This document shows, piece by piece, positions 54,166 through 63,151 of a stretch of 64,000 nt of DNA. Made by a program: the position numbers and the translations under genes. The notes under the pieces were generated by a model. That model saw nothing but the letters and a program-made list of their open reading frames with translations. It ran no database searches and was not told the origin of the DNA. How positions within the stretch are numbered: the first letter of the stretch is position 1; the number at the start of each line of letters is the position of its first letter. The stretch covers positions 137,011 to 201,010 of the forward strand of contig NZ_JAOQJE010000006.1 of assembly GCF_025567315.1 (NCBI RefSeq). Direction: 5' to 3'. Source of the stretch: Agathobaculum ammoniilyticum (GTDB lineage Bacteria; Bacillota; Clostridia; Oscillospirales; Butyricicoccaceae).

Positions 54166-54618
54166 ATGAAAAAGATATATCTTGCCGGTTTTGATGTTTT
54201 TGCGCCGGATGCAAGACAGCGCGGCGCAAAAATGAAAATGATGTGTGCGGAAAAGGGCTTCGCAGGGCTGTACCCGTTTGACAACGAGGCGGATAACGCG
54301 CAGGATATTTTTGCCGGCAACTGTGGGCTGATCGATCAGGCCGACATCGTGATCGCGAACCTGAACCCGTTCCGTGGTGCCGAGCCGGACAGCGGCACCT
54401 GCTTTGAGGTCGGCTACGCCCATGCAAAGGGAAAACAGATTTACGGGTATGTGTCCGATGGGCGCGCGATGCGGGAGAAAATCGGGGAAAAAGATGCGGA
54501 GGGCTTTGCGGTGGAAAATTTTGGTCTGCCGCTCAATCTGATGCTGTGCGGCGCGGCCAGGATCGTTGCCGGAAATTTTGCCGCGGCGCTGGCGGTTTGT
54601 GCGTCCGAGCAGGCATAA
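54166..54618 (+). CDS. Nucleoside 2-deoxyribosyltransferase
   Basis: A 150-residue protein with KIYLAGFDVFAPDARQRG at the N terminus, IDQADIVIANLNPFRGAEPD and the catalytic-glutamate region GTCFEVGYAHAKGKQIYGYV. It exchanges or releases bases from 2'-deoxynucleosides in salvage. GGAGGG site. It is not obviously linked to its neighbours. Confidence 0.9.
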   Translation: MKKIYLAGFDVFAPDARQRGAKMKMMCAEKGFAGLYPFDNEADNAQDIFAGNCGLIDQADIVIANLNPFRGAEPDSGTCFEVGYAHAKGKQIYGYVSDGRAMREKIGEKDAEGFAVENFGLPLNLMLCGAARIVAGNFAAALAVCASEQA

Positions 54619-54657
54619 CGGCGTCGGGATATGACATAATAAGTCCGGTGATGAGAG

Positions 54658-55011
54658 ATGAAGCAGCAAACAGCCGGACTGTTCCTTTTAGGAGCAAGTG
54701 GGTATTCCGCGCTCGAAATTCTGTGGCGCGGCTACACGCACTGGACGATGGCGCTCACCGGCGGCGCGGTACTGGTAGGGCTGAACCGGCTGCGTCCACG
54801 GGTGCGGGCGGAAAAGCCGCTGGCAAGGTGTCTGTGTGGCGCGGCGTGCATCACGGCGGCGGAATACGTCGTCGGCTGCACGGTCAACCGGAAGTACCGG
54901 ATGGGCGTATGGGATTATTCGCGCGAACGCGGCAATATCCAAGGGCAGGTATGCCCCAAATACGCGGCGCTCTGGATGCTTTTGGCGGCTCCGTTCATGC
55001 TGCCCCAATAA
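54658..55011 (+). CDS. Small CmpB-like membrane protein (ABC-transporter type IV family)
   Basis: A 117-residue membrane protein with hydrophobic stretches around residues 7-22, 31-43, 58-72 and 103-116. The end holds WDYSRERGNIQGQVCPKYAA, the conserved WDYS..x..N..G..C signature of the CmpB/ABC_trans_CmpB family. Function unknown; a single small copy like this is common in clostridia. Confidence 0.8.
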   Translation: MKQQTAGLFLLGASGYSALEILWRGYTHWTMALTGGAVLVGLNRLRPRVRAEKPLARCLCGAACITAAEYVVGCTVNRKYRMGVWDYSRERGNIQGQVCPKYAALWMLLAAPFMLPQ

Positions 55012-55015
55012 GTGC

Positions 55016-55044
55016 TTGCAAAGTATGTCCGGATGCCGTATAAT
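55016..55044 (+). promoter_or_regulatory. Promoter for the coaX-like/ECF pair
   Basis: TTGCAA and a perfect TATAAT separated by 17 bases, 35 bases before the coaX-like ATG. Confidence 0.8.
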
Positions 55045-55079
55045 GGCGTTGGCAATATGCAGGGAAAGAGGGGCCGATA

Positions 55080-55849
55080 TGCTGATTGCAGTTAATGCAG
55101 GGAACAGCCATGTTTTGCTTGGCGGTTATGAGGAAGACGAGCAGCTCTTTGCCGCTTCCATCGCGACCGAGCCCAAGTGGACACGGGATGATTACGCCTG
55201 CAAGCTGCAGCAGGTTTTCGGGCTGTACAGCGTACCTGTCGGCCGCATCCGCGGCGCCGTGGTCAGCTCGGTCGTGCCGAGCATGGTCACGGTGCTCGAG
55301 GACGCGCTGCGCCTGCTTGGCGTGACCGATGTGATCGAGGTATCGAGCGGCGTCAAAACAGGGCTTAATATCCGGTCGGAGCAGCCGCGCCAGGTTGGAT
55401 CGGACCGCGTGGCGAGCGCGGTTGCGGCGCGCGCAAAGGGGAAGCTGCCGTGCGTGGTGGTCTGCCTCGGCACGGCGACAACGTTTACCGTGCTGGATCA
55501 ATCCGGCGCTCTGGTCGGTTCGGCTATTACAGCGGGAGTACGCCTGAGCCTGTCCGCTCTGCGGGAGCAGGCGGCGCAGTTGCCCGCGGTCGCGATCGAG
55601 GCGAGGGACGAGGGAATCCTTGCGCGCAACACGGCCGATGCTATGCGCGTGGGCGCGGTATACGGCGCGGCAGCCATGGTGGATGGCATGGTCGGACGCT
55701 TTGCCGAAACGCTGGGACAAACGCCCCATGTGGTCGTGACGGGTGATATTGCGCCACTGGTCACGCGGTATATGCGCGTGCCGTTCGAATACGACCAAAG
55801 CCTTGTGCTGGATGGCCTGCATCTGATCTGGAAGCGGAACCGGTCCTGA
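55080..55849 (+). CDS. Divergent type III pantothenate kinase-like protein
   Basis: A 256-residue member of the CoaX family with altered motifs. The first phosphate motif reads AVNAGNSHVLLG, so the usual Asp of DVGNTN is Asn. The second reads VCLGTATTFTVLD, so the Asp of DIGTATT is Cys. The catalytic GxDR is kept (QVGSDRVASAVAA). With a complete coaX 5 kb upstream, this copy is probably not the main kinase. It lies directly before an ECF S-component gene and may sense or bind pantothenate or a related compound (inference). GAGGGG site before ATG 55080. Confidence 0.85.
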
Positions 55850-55918
55850 CCCGCAGAAGCCGAAATAAGCCCTGTACCCGACGATAAGGGCGGGACGGGA
55901 GCAGGAGGAAAATTACAT

Positions 55919-56590
55919 ATGAAAAAGAACAAAACAACCAATGTGCGCGTTCTGGCACAGCTTGGCCTGCTGGCGGCAATCGAGATCGTCATGAAGCTGA
56001 TCGGGTTGGGCAGCGTTCCCGTCGGGCCGCTGTACATGTCGTTCCTGACCGTGCCGATCGCGGTCGGAGCGATGACGATGGGGCCTGTGGCGGGTGCGAT
56101 CCTCGGCGGCGTGTTCGGGCTGGTGAGCTTTAAGGACGCGCTGACCGGAGGCTCCGCGATGACGAGCGCGCTTTTCCAGGTCAGTCCGGTCAATACGTTT
56201 ATCCTGTGCGTCGCCATGCGCATCCTGATGGGCTGGTTCGTCGGCCTGCTGTTTAGCCTGCTGCGGCGTGTGGACAAAAAGGGTGGCTGGAGTTATTTTG
56301 CGGGCGCGCTGTCCGCGCCGCTGCTCAATACGCTGTTCTTTATGGGGTATATCGTGCTGGTGTTCTATAACTGCGAATATATCCAAAATATTGTGGCGAC
56401 GAATGGCGCGGCAAATCCGCTGATGTTCGTGGTGCTGCTGGTCGGCATGCAGGGCTTGGTCGAAGCGGTCGTCTGCTGTGCCGCGGGCGGCGTGATTACC
56501 CGCGCGGTCGCTTCGTTCCTCGGCCAGCGCGCGCCGGCGCCGGCAAGGAAAACAACGCCGTTTGAGGAGCTTCCCTCCGAAAAAACATAA
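55919..56590 (+). CDS. ECF transporter S component, possibly pantothenate-type
   Basis: A 223-residue protein with about six hydrophobic helices and the S-component layout: LAQLGLLAAIEIVMKL (helix 1), then VPIAVGAMTMGPVAGAILGGVFGLV. The ECF energising module (EcfA, EcfA', EcfT) is not in the window, as expected for group II vitamin transporters. The pairing with a CoaX-like gene makes pantothenate the likely vitamin, but this is inference. GGAGGAAA site. Confidence 0.83.
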   Translation: MKKNKTTNVRVLAQLGLLAAIEIVMKLIGLGSVPVGPLYMSFLTVPIAVGAMTMGPVAGAILGGVFGLVSFKDALTGGSAMTSALFQVSPVNTFILCVAMRILMGWFVGLLFSLLRRVDKKGGWSYFAGALSAPLLNTLFFMGYIVLVFYNCEYIQNIVATNGAANPLMFVVLLVGMQGLVEAVVCCAAGGVITRAVASFLGQRAPAPARKTTPFEELPSEKT

Positions 56591-56630
56591 CCGGTTCAGC
56601 ACCCTGCGCGAGCAGGAAATATATATTAGC

Positions 56631-56669
56631 AAAAAGGCATTTGGAGTAATATCCAAATGCCTTTTTGTT
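56631..56669 (+). terminator. Terminator after the ECF S-component gene
   Basis: A perfect 15-bp stem (AAAAAGGCATTTGGA with TCCAAATGCCTTTTT), 6-base loop. A and T runs on both sides make it bidirectional. The 100 bases after it (56670-56771) are AT-rich and hold nothing I can call. Confidence 0.93.
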
Positions 56670-56771
56670 TCTTTTCGCCTGAATTTTGTCTCTTTAATCT
56701 AAAATATGCAATTTTGAGGAAACACTTTTATGTATTTCTATAAAAATTTTAATCGGTATCATGATACTTAC

Positions 56772-57719
56772 TTACACATGAGTCACCGCGCCGATGATCT
56801 TCCCATTCTGCAGAACAGGTGATCCGCTCATCCCCTGTACGATACCGCCGGTCTTTTCCAGCAGCGCCTGATCGGTCACGCGCAGCATCATCCCGCGCCC
56901 ATATTCATCGTCCTGCGGATAAATTTTGACAACCTGAACAGAATACGATTGTACCTTGTCTCCCTCGACATTGGCCAGGATTTCCGCCTCACCCACCTTT
57001 ATTTCGTCCGCCGCGGCCACCGGTACGGATTCCAGAGAGGAATACAGCGAACTATCGGTCAGCGTACCGAAAATGCCGCTTTCCGTATTCTCATTTACCG
57101 TGCCGAGCGGCACATCCGATTGGAATTCACCCTGCAGCGCACCCGGTTCTCCAACCTCGCCGCGCTGCACCGAGCCTACCACAGAATACAGGACGCTACC
57201 CTCTTTCAAGGGCATCAGCACGCCTGTTTCTCCGTCGCAGATACCGTGTCCGAGCGAGCCATAAGCGCCGGTTTCCGGATCGACGTAGGTCAGCGTACCG
57301 ATACCGGCCATGCTGTCACGCGCCAGTACGCCAATCCGGTATACACCATCCGTATCCGCGCGCGGAGTCGCTGTTACCGTTTGCGTTTCGCCATTGCGCA
57401 AAATTTCCAGTTCAACCGGCTGCCCCGCCGACAAGGCAATCTGCTTCTGCATTTCGTCATTGGACGCCACCTCGGCGCCGTTTACTTTGACGATCATGTC
57501 GCCCTCCGACACGCCCGCGTCACGGGCGGGACAGACCGCTCCATCCGCTGTCTGCACATCGTTCAGCCGCACCACCAGAACGCCGTCCGCGCTCATCTGG
57601 ATGCCTACGGTGTGGCCGATGGGGATTACCGATGTGATTTCCGCCGCCTGTGCAGTAACCAGCATCATCAGGGTCAAAAGCAAGGATATTGCGATTTTTT
57701 TCGCTTTGCTTTGCTGCAC
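56772..57719 (-). CDS. spoIVB: SpoIVB serine peptidase, 3' end missing
   Basis: A 315-residue S55 peptidase with N-terminal membrane anchor (IAISLLLTLMMLVTAQA), a PDZ domain (about residues 45-120) and the peptidase domain. Catalytic residues are present: His in YGSLGHGICD, Asp in LRVTDQALLE and Ser in GIVQGMSGSPVLQNGK. SpoIVB leaves the forespore and triggers pro-SigK processing. The frame stops at GAVTHV, about 25 residues short of family members, which go on with an F/LVNDP..GYG segment. GTG 57719 is preferred because GGAGGTG is 6 bases upstream; ATG 57737 is the alternative. Confidence 0.88.
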   Translation of the reverse strand: MQQSKAKKIAISLLLTLMMLVTAQAAEITSVIPIGHTVGIQMSADGVLVVRLNDVQTADGAVCPARDAGVSEGDMIVKVNGAEVASNDEMQKQIALSAGQPVELEILRNGETQTVTATPRADTDGVYRIGVLARDSMAGIGTLTYVDPETGAYGSLGHGICDGETGVLMPLKEGSVLYSVVGSVQRGEVGEPGALQGEFQSDVPLGTVNENTESGIFGTLTDSSLYSSLESVPVAAADEIKVGEAEILANVEGDKVQSYSVQVVKIYPQDDEYGRGMMLRVTDQALLEKTGGIVQGMSGSPVLQNGKIIGAVTHV

Positions 57720-57844
57720 TTTTTTCACCTCCGCCATTTACTATGCCACCCGCGCCGCAAAAAAAGCCTGTGAACCTTTGCTATTCCCTTGTGATTTCTG
57801 GATAGGCGATAAGTCTTTGGCCGTGGAAAGGTTTTCTAAAACGA

Positions 57845-57890
57845 AAAAGAGGCGGTTTCTCCAAGCAGTTTGGAGAAATCCGTCTCTTTT
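57845..57890 (-). terminator. Imperfect terminator-like hairpin upstream of spoIVB
   Basis: About 20 bp of near-perfect stem around a 4-base loop, flanked by A/T runs (AAAAAGAGG... CTCTTTT). On the minus strand the T run CTTTTTCGTTTTA follows, so it would stop transcription entering spoIVB from the right. Confidence 0.7.
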
Positions 57891-58091
57891 GGCAGCATTT
57901 ATTTAATTGCGGCCTGATCTGTCAAGGTATTTACCCTTCATTAAAAAACTTACGGATAGTATTCAAGATGCTATGTGTAAACGTTTTATATATTGGATGT
58001 TTCATAAGCTGTAAATCTATAGTATAAATATATAACCACAGTTTACTAAAGAAAGAATGGGAAATAATAGGCGTAACTTTCTAATATAGAG
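57891..58091. other. AT-rich gap
   Basis: No coding frame, RNA or clear promoter that I can support; composition is much more AT-rich than the housekeeping part. Confidence 0.5.
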
Positions 58092-58331
58092 GTGCATAAA
58101 ATCAAACCCGGGAAAAATAATTTCCTTCCTGATGATTCTGTGGTTGTGAAAGGGGCTCGCTTTGCCGTGGAGCTGGAATTGAAGAAAAAGCAAGCCCTTT
58201 CACAACCTATTGCCCAATTTGATCAAAAAACAGGCAAGATATTTATGATCCATGCAGATGGAACACGAACTTTCGTAGGAAACCGATTGCGGAAAGGGCG
58301 ATATAGTGAACGGAAAAAAGAAAAAACCTGA
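58092..58331 (+). CDS. Small hydrophilic protein paired with a zeta-toxin-like gene
   Basis: A 79-residue charged protein (KIKPGKNNFLPDDSVVVKGA, then MIHADGTRTFVGNRLRKG). It starts at GTG 58092 with a poor ribosome site; a stop lies 6 codons upstream, so no better start exists and the N terminus may be lost. It overlaps the next gene by 26 bases. Its place directly before a zeta-like kinase suggests an antitoxin or accessory role (inference). I do not recognise the family. Confidence 0.5.
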   Translation: MHKIKPGKNNFLPDDSVVVKGARFAVELELKKKQALSQPIAQFDQKTGKIFMIHADGTRTFVGNRLRKGRYSERKKEKT

Positions 58332-58617
58332 GATTGTTGTTTTTGCAGGTCCCAACAGATCAGGGAAAAGTACAATCACTACTATATTACGACCTGTCGA
58401 AATGGATTATATCAATGCTGACGATGTTCAACGAATTTTGCATTGTGATACCCTAAGCGCAGCAAAGCTCGCCGAGAGACAACGCGAAGATCATGTGTCC
58501 GATAGGCGGGATTTTTGTTTTGAAACAGTGCTTTCCGCTGACAGAAATTTAAAGCTGATAAAGCGTGGAGACGCTGCAAACAACTTTCTTCAACGCGCTT
58601 TTTCCGTCTTGTCCTAA
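58306..58617 (+). pseudogene. Truncated zeta-toxin-like P-loop kinase
   Basis: The first 80 or so residues match the zeta-toxin/AAA-type kinase family: EIVVFAGPNRSGKSTITTIL (Walker A, with Arg where Gly is usual), YINADDVQRIL and DFCFETVLSADRNLKLIKR. After that the frame turns into unrelated residues and stops at 103 residues; full proteins are about 180-200. The C-terminal lid and substrate region are missing, so it is probably inactive. Confidence 0.75.
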
Positions 58618-58659
58618 TACACACATTCTGCAACCTGTAATGCCCCCGTTTGCTTCTTT

Positions 58660-59268
58660 CTATTCTTCTTCACAGTAAGTCACAACCACAAACCCTCCCT
58701 CCTGAGTATGGGTAGCCAAGGTAAGCAATGTACTCCGCATTGCGCAACGTAGTCCGCAAAGGCTTGCGGCTTGCGCAGGTCACTGCACTGATAAAAGCGG
58801 AACACGTCAGTTTCGGCTTTGGGATATGCCTGCGAATAGAACACACCCACCACCTGATAGCTGCGCCCGCCGTCCAGAGTTTCCAGTGTGATGGTTGAAT
58901 GCGCCTGCCAGAAATCCTGTTCCGCGTAAGACAGCAGGAGGAGTGGGGTAAACATAGTTGCCGTTTTTCATGTTGTGCCCATAGATGATGATATGGCGGC
59001 TGTTTTGCTGGTAACCCGCACCCACAAAGGGCACGCCGCTGACGCTCTCATCACCGTCAAAAGCGCGGCGCAGATAGTACCCAGGGTCGCATGGAGTATA
59101 CATGACCGGATAATCCAGTAGGGTGTCTGGGATGGACAGCCAACCGAAGAAATCCGGATTTTCCCCCTTCAATATGTGGAATAGAGCCACAGACTCTGCG
59201 TATACTTGCCCGGTCTTTGCAGTGACTTCTTTTCCAAAAAGCAACTCTATTGCCAGCCATCGCATCAC
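58660..59268 (-). pseudogene. Decayed class B sortase
   Basis: Three successive minus-strand frames together spell a class B sortase: NPDFFGWLSIPDTLLDYPVM and the catalytic-His motif IIIYGHNMKNG in the first; MFTPLLLLSYAEQDFW and YQVVGVFYSQAYP in the second (a +1 shift near 58955); STLLTLATHTQEGGFVVVTY in the third (shift near 58735). The expected catalytic TCSYHT has become THT, so Cys is deleted, and the Arg of GRFVVV is Gly. It cannot work as a sortase. Confidence 0.82.
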
Positions 59269-59700
59269 CGCCGTTCTGGTGAAAGCTTTTCAGCACAACG
59301 TTGTAGATGGACTGGAACAAATCACGTTCCATATTCGGCATACGACCATCGCTGGAAAGAGCCTCCTCCCAGTGTACTGCTATGCGCTGATCCGCCACAT
59401 CCAGTACGGCCTGGTGGCGTTGGGGCACAGAATTTTTCAGCAGGGTGACCATGTTCTCACTGACTGTTTCGGTCTGGATCAGTGTCTCCATTTTCATGCC
59501 GAGCATACCCAAATTCAACGCCAAAAACGCTCCCCAAAAGACCCTTGAGAAACTTCCTGCATAATTTCCTGAAATGCGCCACCAAATTCTTCGGTTACCT
59601 GTAAATCACCCAAGGTAAATGCACCCAAGAGGGTCTGAGCTAAAATGCTGTCTACGGCCAGACGCAACTGGGAAACCGTGTATTGGTTGTTGTTTAGCAA
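59269..59700 (-). pseudogene. Frameshifted remnant of an unknown gene
   Basis: Two minus-strand frames join at a T run near 59525: one with NQYTVSQLRLAVDSILAQTL and EEFGGAFQEIMQEVSQGSFG, the other with LNLGMLGMKMETLIQTETVS and MERDLFQSIYNVVLKSFHQN. Adding one T restores a continuous helical protein of about 145 residues. It then runs into the sortase remnant in another frame. The family is not recognised; its setting suggests mobile-element DNA. Bases 59701-59870 may hold more of its 5' end but no clean frame. Confidence 0.5.
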
Positions 59701-59904
59701 CCATTACGAAGTGTCGGGCAATGTATCCCGCATTTGCGGTTTGTGCTGTCGGATAGGTTTCGACGTTTGGAAGGGACGGTTGAAATCGATATTTACCAAT
59801 TTTGTGTTCCATCAATTTAAGTATGTGTTAATGCGAGCGAGTCCAACAGCTTATAGAATCTAGGGCTATCGCAAAATGCAAATTTTAGTCTAAGATAGAA
59901 AAAT

Positions 59905-59966
59905 GGCGCAAATAAAAAGTTACCGAGAATAGTAACTTCTGGGTTTCTCGGTAACTTTTATTTGCT
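59905..59966 (-). terminator. Terminator-like hairpin downstream of the histidine kinase
   Basis: A stem of about 18 bp (AAAGTTACCGAGA side with TCTCGGTAACTTT side) and A/T-rich flanks on both sides, in the gap after the kinase stop. The rest of 59967-60203 shows nothing I can call. Confidence 0.75.
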
Positions 59967-60203
59967 TTTATTAAAAAAACTATTCTTCGACAGGTCCTTT
60001 TCATCTGAAGCTGTCAACCAACCTGCTGGCGAAAGGATCCGGAGGAGAAAGGCATGAAGGAGAAACATCAGGCTCTTTTCTGCAGGCTGAACCATAGGAG
60101 AGGGATGTCCATTTCCTTTGGCTGTGTTTATTCTGACAGTGATACAGCGCTGAAATTTACGATTGCTGCTCCATAGCAGTCAGACAAGCACATGGTTTTG
60201 CTC

Positions 60204-63110
60204 TTAACGATGAGATGGATCGTTTTTCTTCTTCAAATATTTCGATACTGTACTATACAGCAGATCCATCTCCACAGGCTTCGAGATGTGCGCATTCATT
60301 CCGGCATCCAAAGCGTCACGCACATCCTGAGCAAACGCATTTGCCGTCATTGCAAAAATGGGAATGGATGCAGCGTCTGGATGATCGAGCCTTCGAATTT
60401 CTCTTGTCGCCTTATAGCCATTCATCACCGGCATCTGTATGTCCATAAAAATCGCGTCGTAGGTTCCCGGCGCAGACTGATTGAATTCGTTGACCGCCTG
60501 AAGGCCGTCACGCCTGAGTGTGAATGTGGCGCCCCACATCTGCAGCAACTCCCCGAGTATCTCGGAATTGATCTCGTTATCCTCGACAAGCAGGAAATGG
60601 TAGCCGGACAGGTCGCCGTGCCCCACCTCAACGGGCACATCCTGAGGGTGCTGTTCCTGCTCGGCGGGAACGGCAAATTCGAGCTCCACTTCAAACTTTG
60701 TCCCTTTCCTCAATTTGCTTTCCACTTGGATCGTACCGCCCATCAAATCAACCAGGCCCTTGGTGATGCTCAATCCCAGGCCGGTCCCTTCTACCTTGGA
60801 AACCCTTTCGCTCCGGTTAAAGGGTTCAAACAGCCGGTTGAGGAATTCATCTCTGATGCCGATTCCGGTATCCTGAACTGTGAACCGGTAGCGTACACAT
60901 CCATGGCTCTCTGTATTGATCTCCTCAACGCGGAAGATGACCATGCCACCCTCCCATGTGAACTTGAACGCATTGCTCAGAAGATTGATCAAGATCTGCT
61001 TGATTCTCAGTGCATCACCGGTAAATTTGATATGCCGAAACACGCCCGTCTCAATTTTAAAGCACAGACCCATGTTTTCGGCTTGAGTGGTCATAATAGA
61101 GGATATGTTTCCGATCAGCTCCTCAATATGGATCGTTTGAAGATTCAGTTGTATTTTAGACTGTTCGATCTGGCTCATATCCAGAATGTCATTAATCAGG
61201 CTGAGCAAATGCTGGGACGATACGGAGATCTTGTGCAAATAATCCCTCAGCTTGTCCGTGTTATCCAGATTGGCAAGCGCTAAGGTCGTCATGCCAACGA
61301 TCGCATTCATGGGCGTACGGATATCATGGCTCATCGATGAGAGGAAATCACTTTTCACCTTGCTCGCGTTTTCTGCTTCGCGTAATGCTTTTTCAAGTTC
61401 TTCCTTTGCCTTTCGCTCTGCATTTACAACATCCGTTACATCTGCCCGAATAAAGCAGACCCGCCCGAGCCGCAGATCGATGGCTGAAACGTGCATTTTT
61501 TTCGTTCGGATCTCACCGGCAGCATTGCATACAGAAAAGATGAACGAGTAGCTTCCCTGCGACTTTAACCGTTCCAGCATCGTGGTGGGATCCAGCATCT
61601 TTTCCACATATCCTTCTTCGCAAGAATCCTTCACAAGTGTCTCTTCCACGACTTTCCGGATGCGCCCAGAATTACATCCTGCCATTTCAGGGATATTGTC
61701 ATCTCCGCCGCTCACGATCTCATATTGGTCTGCGAGAAGATCCACATCCGCTACCAGATCATACTTTGTAGAAGACAGCGTTAAAAATATCTTATCTCGG
61801 ATTGCCTTCTTCGTGACGTCCGTCACAGTTAGGATGCCAGTAATATCTCCTGTATCCGGCATCTCCACTAAAAGCACCTTGAATTGCACATATCTTCCGG
61901 CGCGCTGCTTCGGGAGGTCAATAAAGCAGGACATGACAATCTCTCTGTTATCGGCAGCATAAGCCCTTTGAGCCGGTTCATTCAGATATTTGGAGTAAAA
62001 TGTTTTTCGCTCCTCTTGATCAACAATCAGAGTTCCCAGTCCTGTGAAAAATTTTTCCCGCTCTGAACCAAACAGGGAAAGAAGGTCGGAGTCTGTGTGG
62101 TCCACGATCTCAAGGATTTGATTTTTTGTAATGTCGCAGTGTCCAAGAATCAAGGCATCCGGCCCAGCCAACTGGTAGTGCTGGTAGATCTGCTCCTGAT
62201 ACTGCTGGCGCAGCTGCTCCTTGACCTTTTTTTCCGCGGTCACATCGTGATAATCGGCATAAACCCTTACACAGTCGCCGTCGCACTGAATGACAGATAC
62301 CTTGGTTTTGACCCAGATATACTTCCCATTGCCTTTTTGCAAGCGATACTCAAGCTCATACTTCTCGCGCTTTTCACTGATACAGCGCTCCATATTCTCC
62401 TGAACAAATGCCTGATCGTCTGGATGCACGCCGGCAAGGGCGTTCTCCTGATACATAGCCCAGGCATCCTCATGGGGCATATCCAGCATTTCTGAAAAGC
62501 CTTCTGAGAGATATTCCGGCTTGATGTTCCCCTCCGCATCATGTCGGATCACAGCCATGCCGCCGGGAAGATATTTCACCGCGGTCTGGAAATACTGCTC
62601 CAGCCGCTCCTTCGCCCTGCGTTCTTTCAGCTCCTCCGTCGTATCGCGTACATACTTGATGTATGCCGGTCTCCCATTCCAGTCGATCGACTGGGTCCTC
62701 GTGGTATAGGTCCTCCCATTCATCTCATAAGCCTCCGCACCTTCCGGCTGTGCGGCCGCACTGGAATACAGGGAGCAAAACTCACATGGCTCTGTTCTGC
62801 CGTGCAGCACCTCATAGCATTTTCCAACTGAGAAGGCGCTCTGTGCCCCGTCCCTGGATTTCAGGCTGTTGGCATACAGGAGGTTGTAGTTTTCCGAATC
62901 GATCACATAAATATTGTCCGCCGATTCACTGACAATATGCTGAAACAGCTGGACCTCCGGAGACAGCCCAGAGAACAGCACAAAAAACTCCTCTTCAACC
63001 GTCCACCCCACCAGATGACACCAGATCTGACGGTCGTTCTTGCTTTTCAGCCAGAAATGTGTGCTGAGTTCTATATGCTTTTCCCGCGCCGTGCGCAGGG
63101 CCTGTTCCAC
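60204..63110 (-). CDS. Hybrid sensor histidine kinase/response regulator, probably 5'-truncated
   Basis: A 968-residue protein without membrane helices. PAS-like domains at about residues 50-165 and 170-300 and one or two more to about 560, then HisKA with SSMSHDIRTPMNAIVG (phospho-His near residue 595), HATPase with NLLSNAFKF, DTGIGI and GTGLGLSITKGLV, and a receiver with IFMDIQMPVMNGYKA (phospho-Asp near 887). No HPt domain is present. The frame is open another 15 codons upstream of GTG 63110 without a start or ribosome site, and the first residues already look like mid-domain sequence, so the true N terminus is probably lost. Confidence 0.85.
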   Translation of the reverse strand: MEQALRTAREKHIELSTHFWLKSKNDRQIWCHLVGWTVEEEFFVLFSGLSPEVQLFQHIVSESADNIYVIDSENYNLLYANSLKSRDGAQSAFSVGKCYEVLHGRTEPCEFCSLYSSAAAQPEGAEAYEMNGRTYTTRTQSIDWNGRPAYIKYVRDTTEELKERRAKERLEQYFQTAVKYLPGGMAVIRHDAEGNIKPEYLSEGFSEMLDMPHEDAWAMYQENALAGVHPDDQAFVQENMERCISEKREKYELEYRLQKGNGKYIWVKTKVSVIQCDGDCVRVYADYHDVTAEKKVKEQLRQQYQEQIYQHYQLAGPDALILGHCDITKNQILEIVDHTDSDLLSLFGSEREKFFTGLGTLIVDQEERKTFYSKYLNEPAQRAYAADNREIVMSCFIDLPKQRAGRYVQFKVLLVEMPDTGDITGILTVTDVTKKAIRDKIFLTLSSTKYDLVADVDLLADQYEIVSGGDDNIPEMAGCNSGRIRKVVEETLVKDSCEEGYVEKMLDPTTMLERLKSQGSYSFIFSVCNAAGEIRTKKMHVSAIDLRLGRVCFIRADVTDVVNAERKAKEELEKALREAENASKVKSDFLSSMSHDIRTPMNAIVGMTTLALANLDNTDKLRDYLHKISVSSQHLLSLINDILDMSQIEQSKIQLNLQTIHIEELIGNISSIMTTQAENMGLCFKIETGVFRHIKFTGDALRIKQILINLLSNAFKFTWEGGMVIFRVEEINTESHGCVRYRFTVQDTGIGIRDEFLNRLFEPFNRSERVSKVEGTGLGLSITKGLVDLMGGTIQVESKLRKGTKFEVELEFAVPAEQEQHPQDVPVEVGHGDLSGYHFLLVEDNEINSEILGELLQMWGATFTLRRDGLQAVNEFNQSAPGTYDAIFMDIQMPVMNGYKATREIRRLDHPDAASIPIFAMTANAFAQDVRDALDAGMNAHISKPVEMDLLYSTVSKYLKKKNDPSHR

Positions 63111-63151
63111 CTGCTCCCGGTCGCGCTCACAAATGATCGGTGGTGAGTGTA

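Noticed and set aside
57725..57760. SigG/SigF-like CATAGTA before spoIVB as a forespore promoter
   Set aside because: It lies against the ATG and the ribosome site, leaving almost no leader, and no matching -35 was found.
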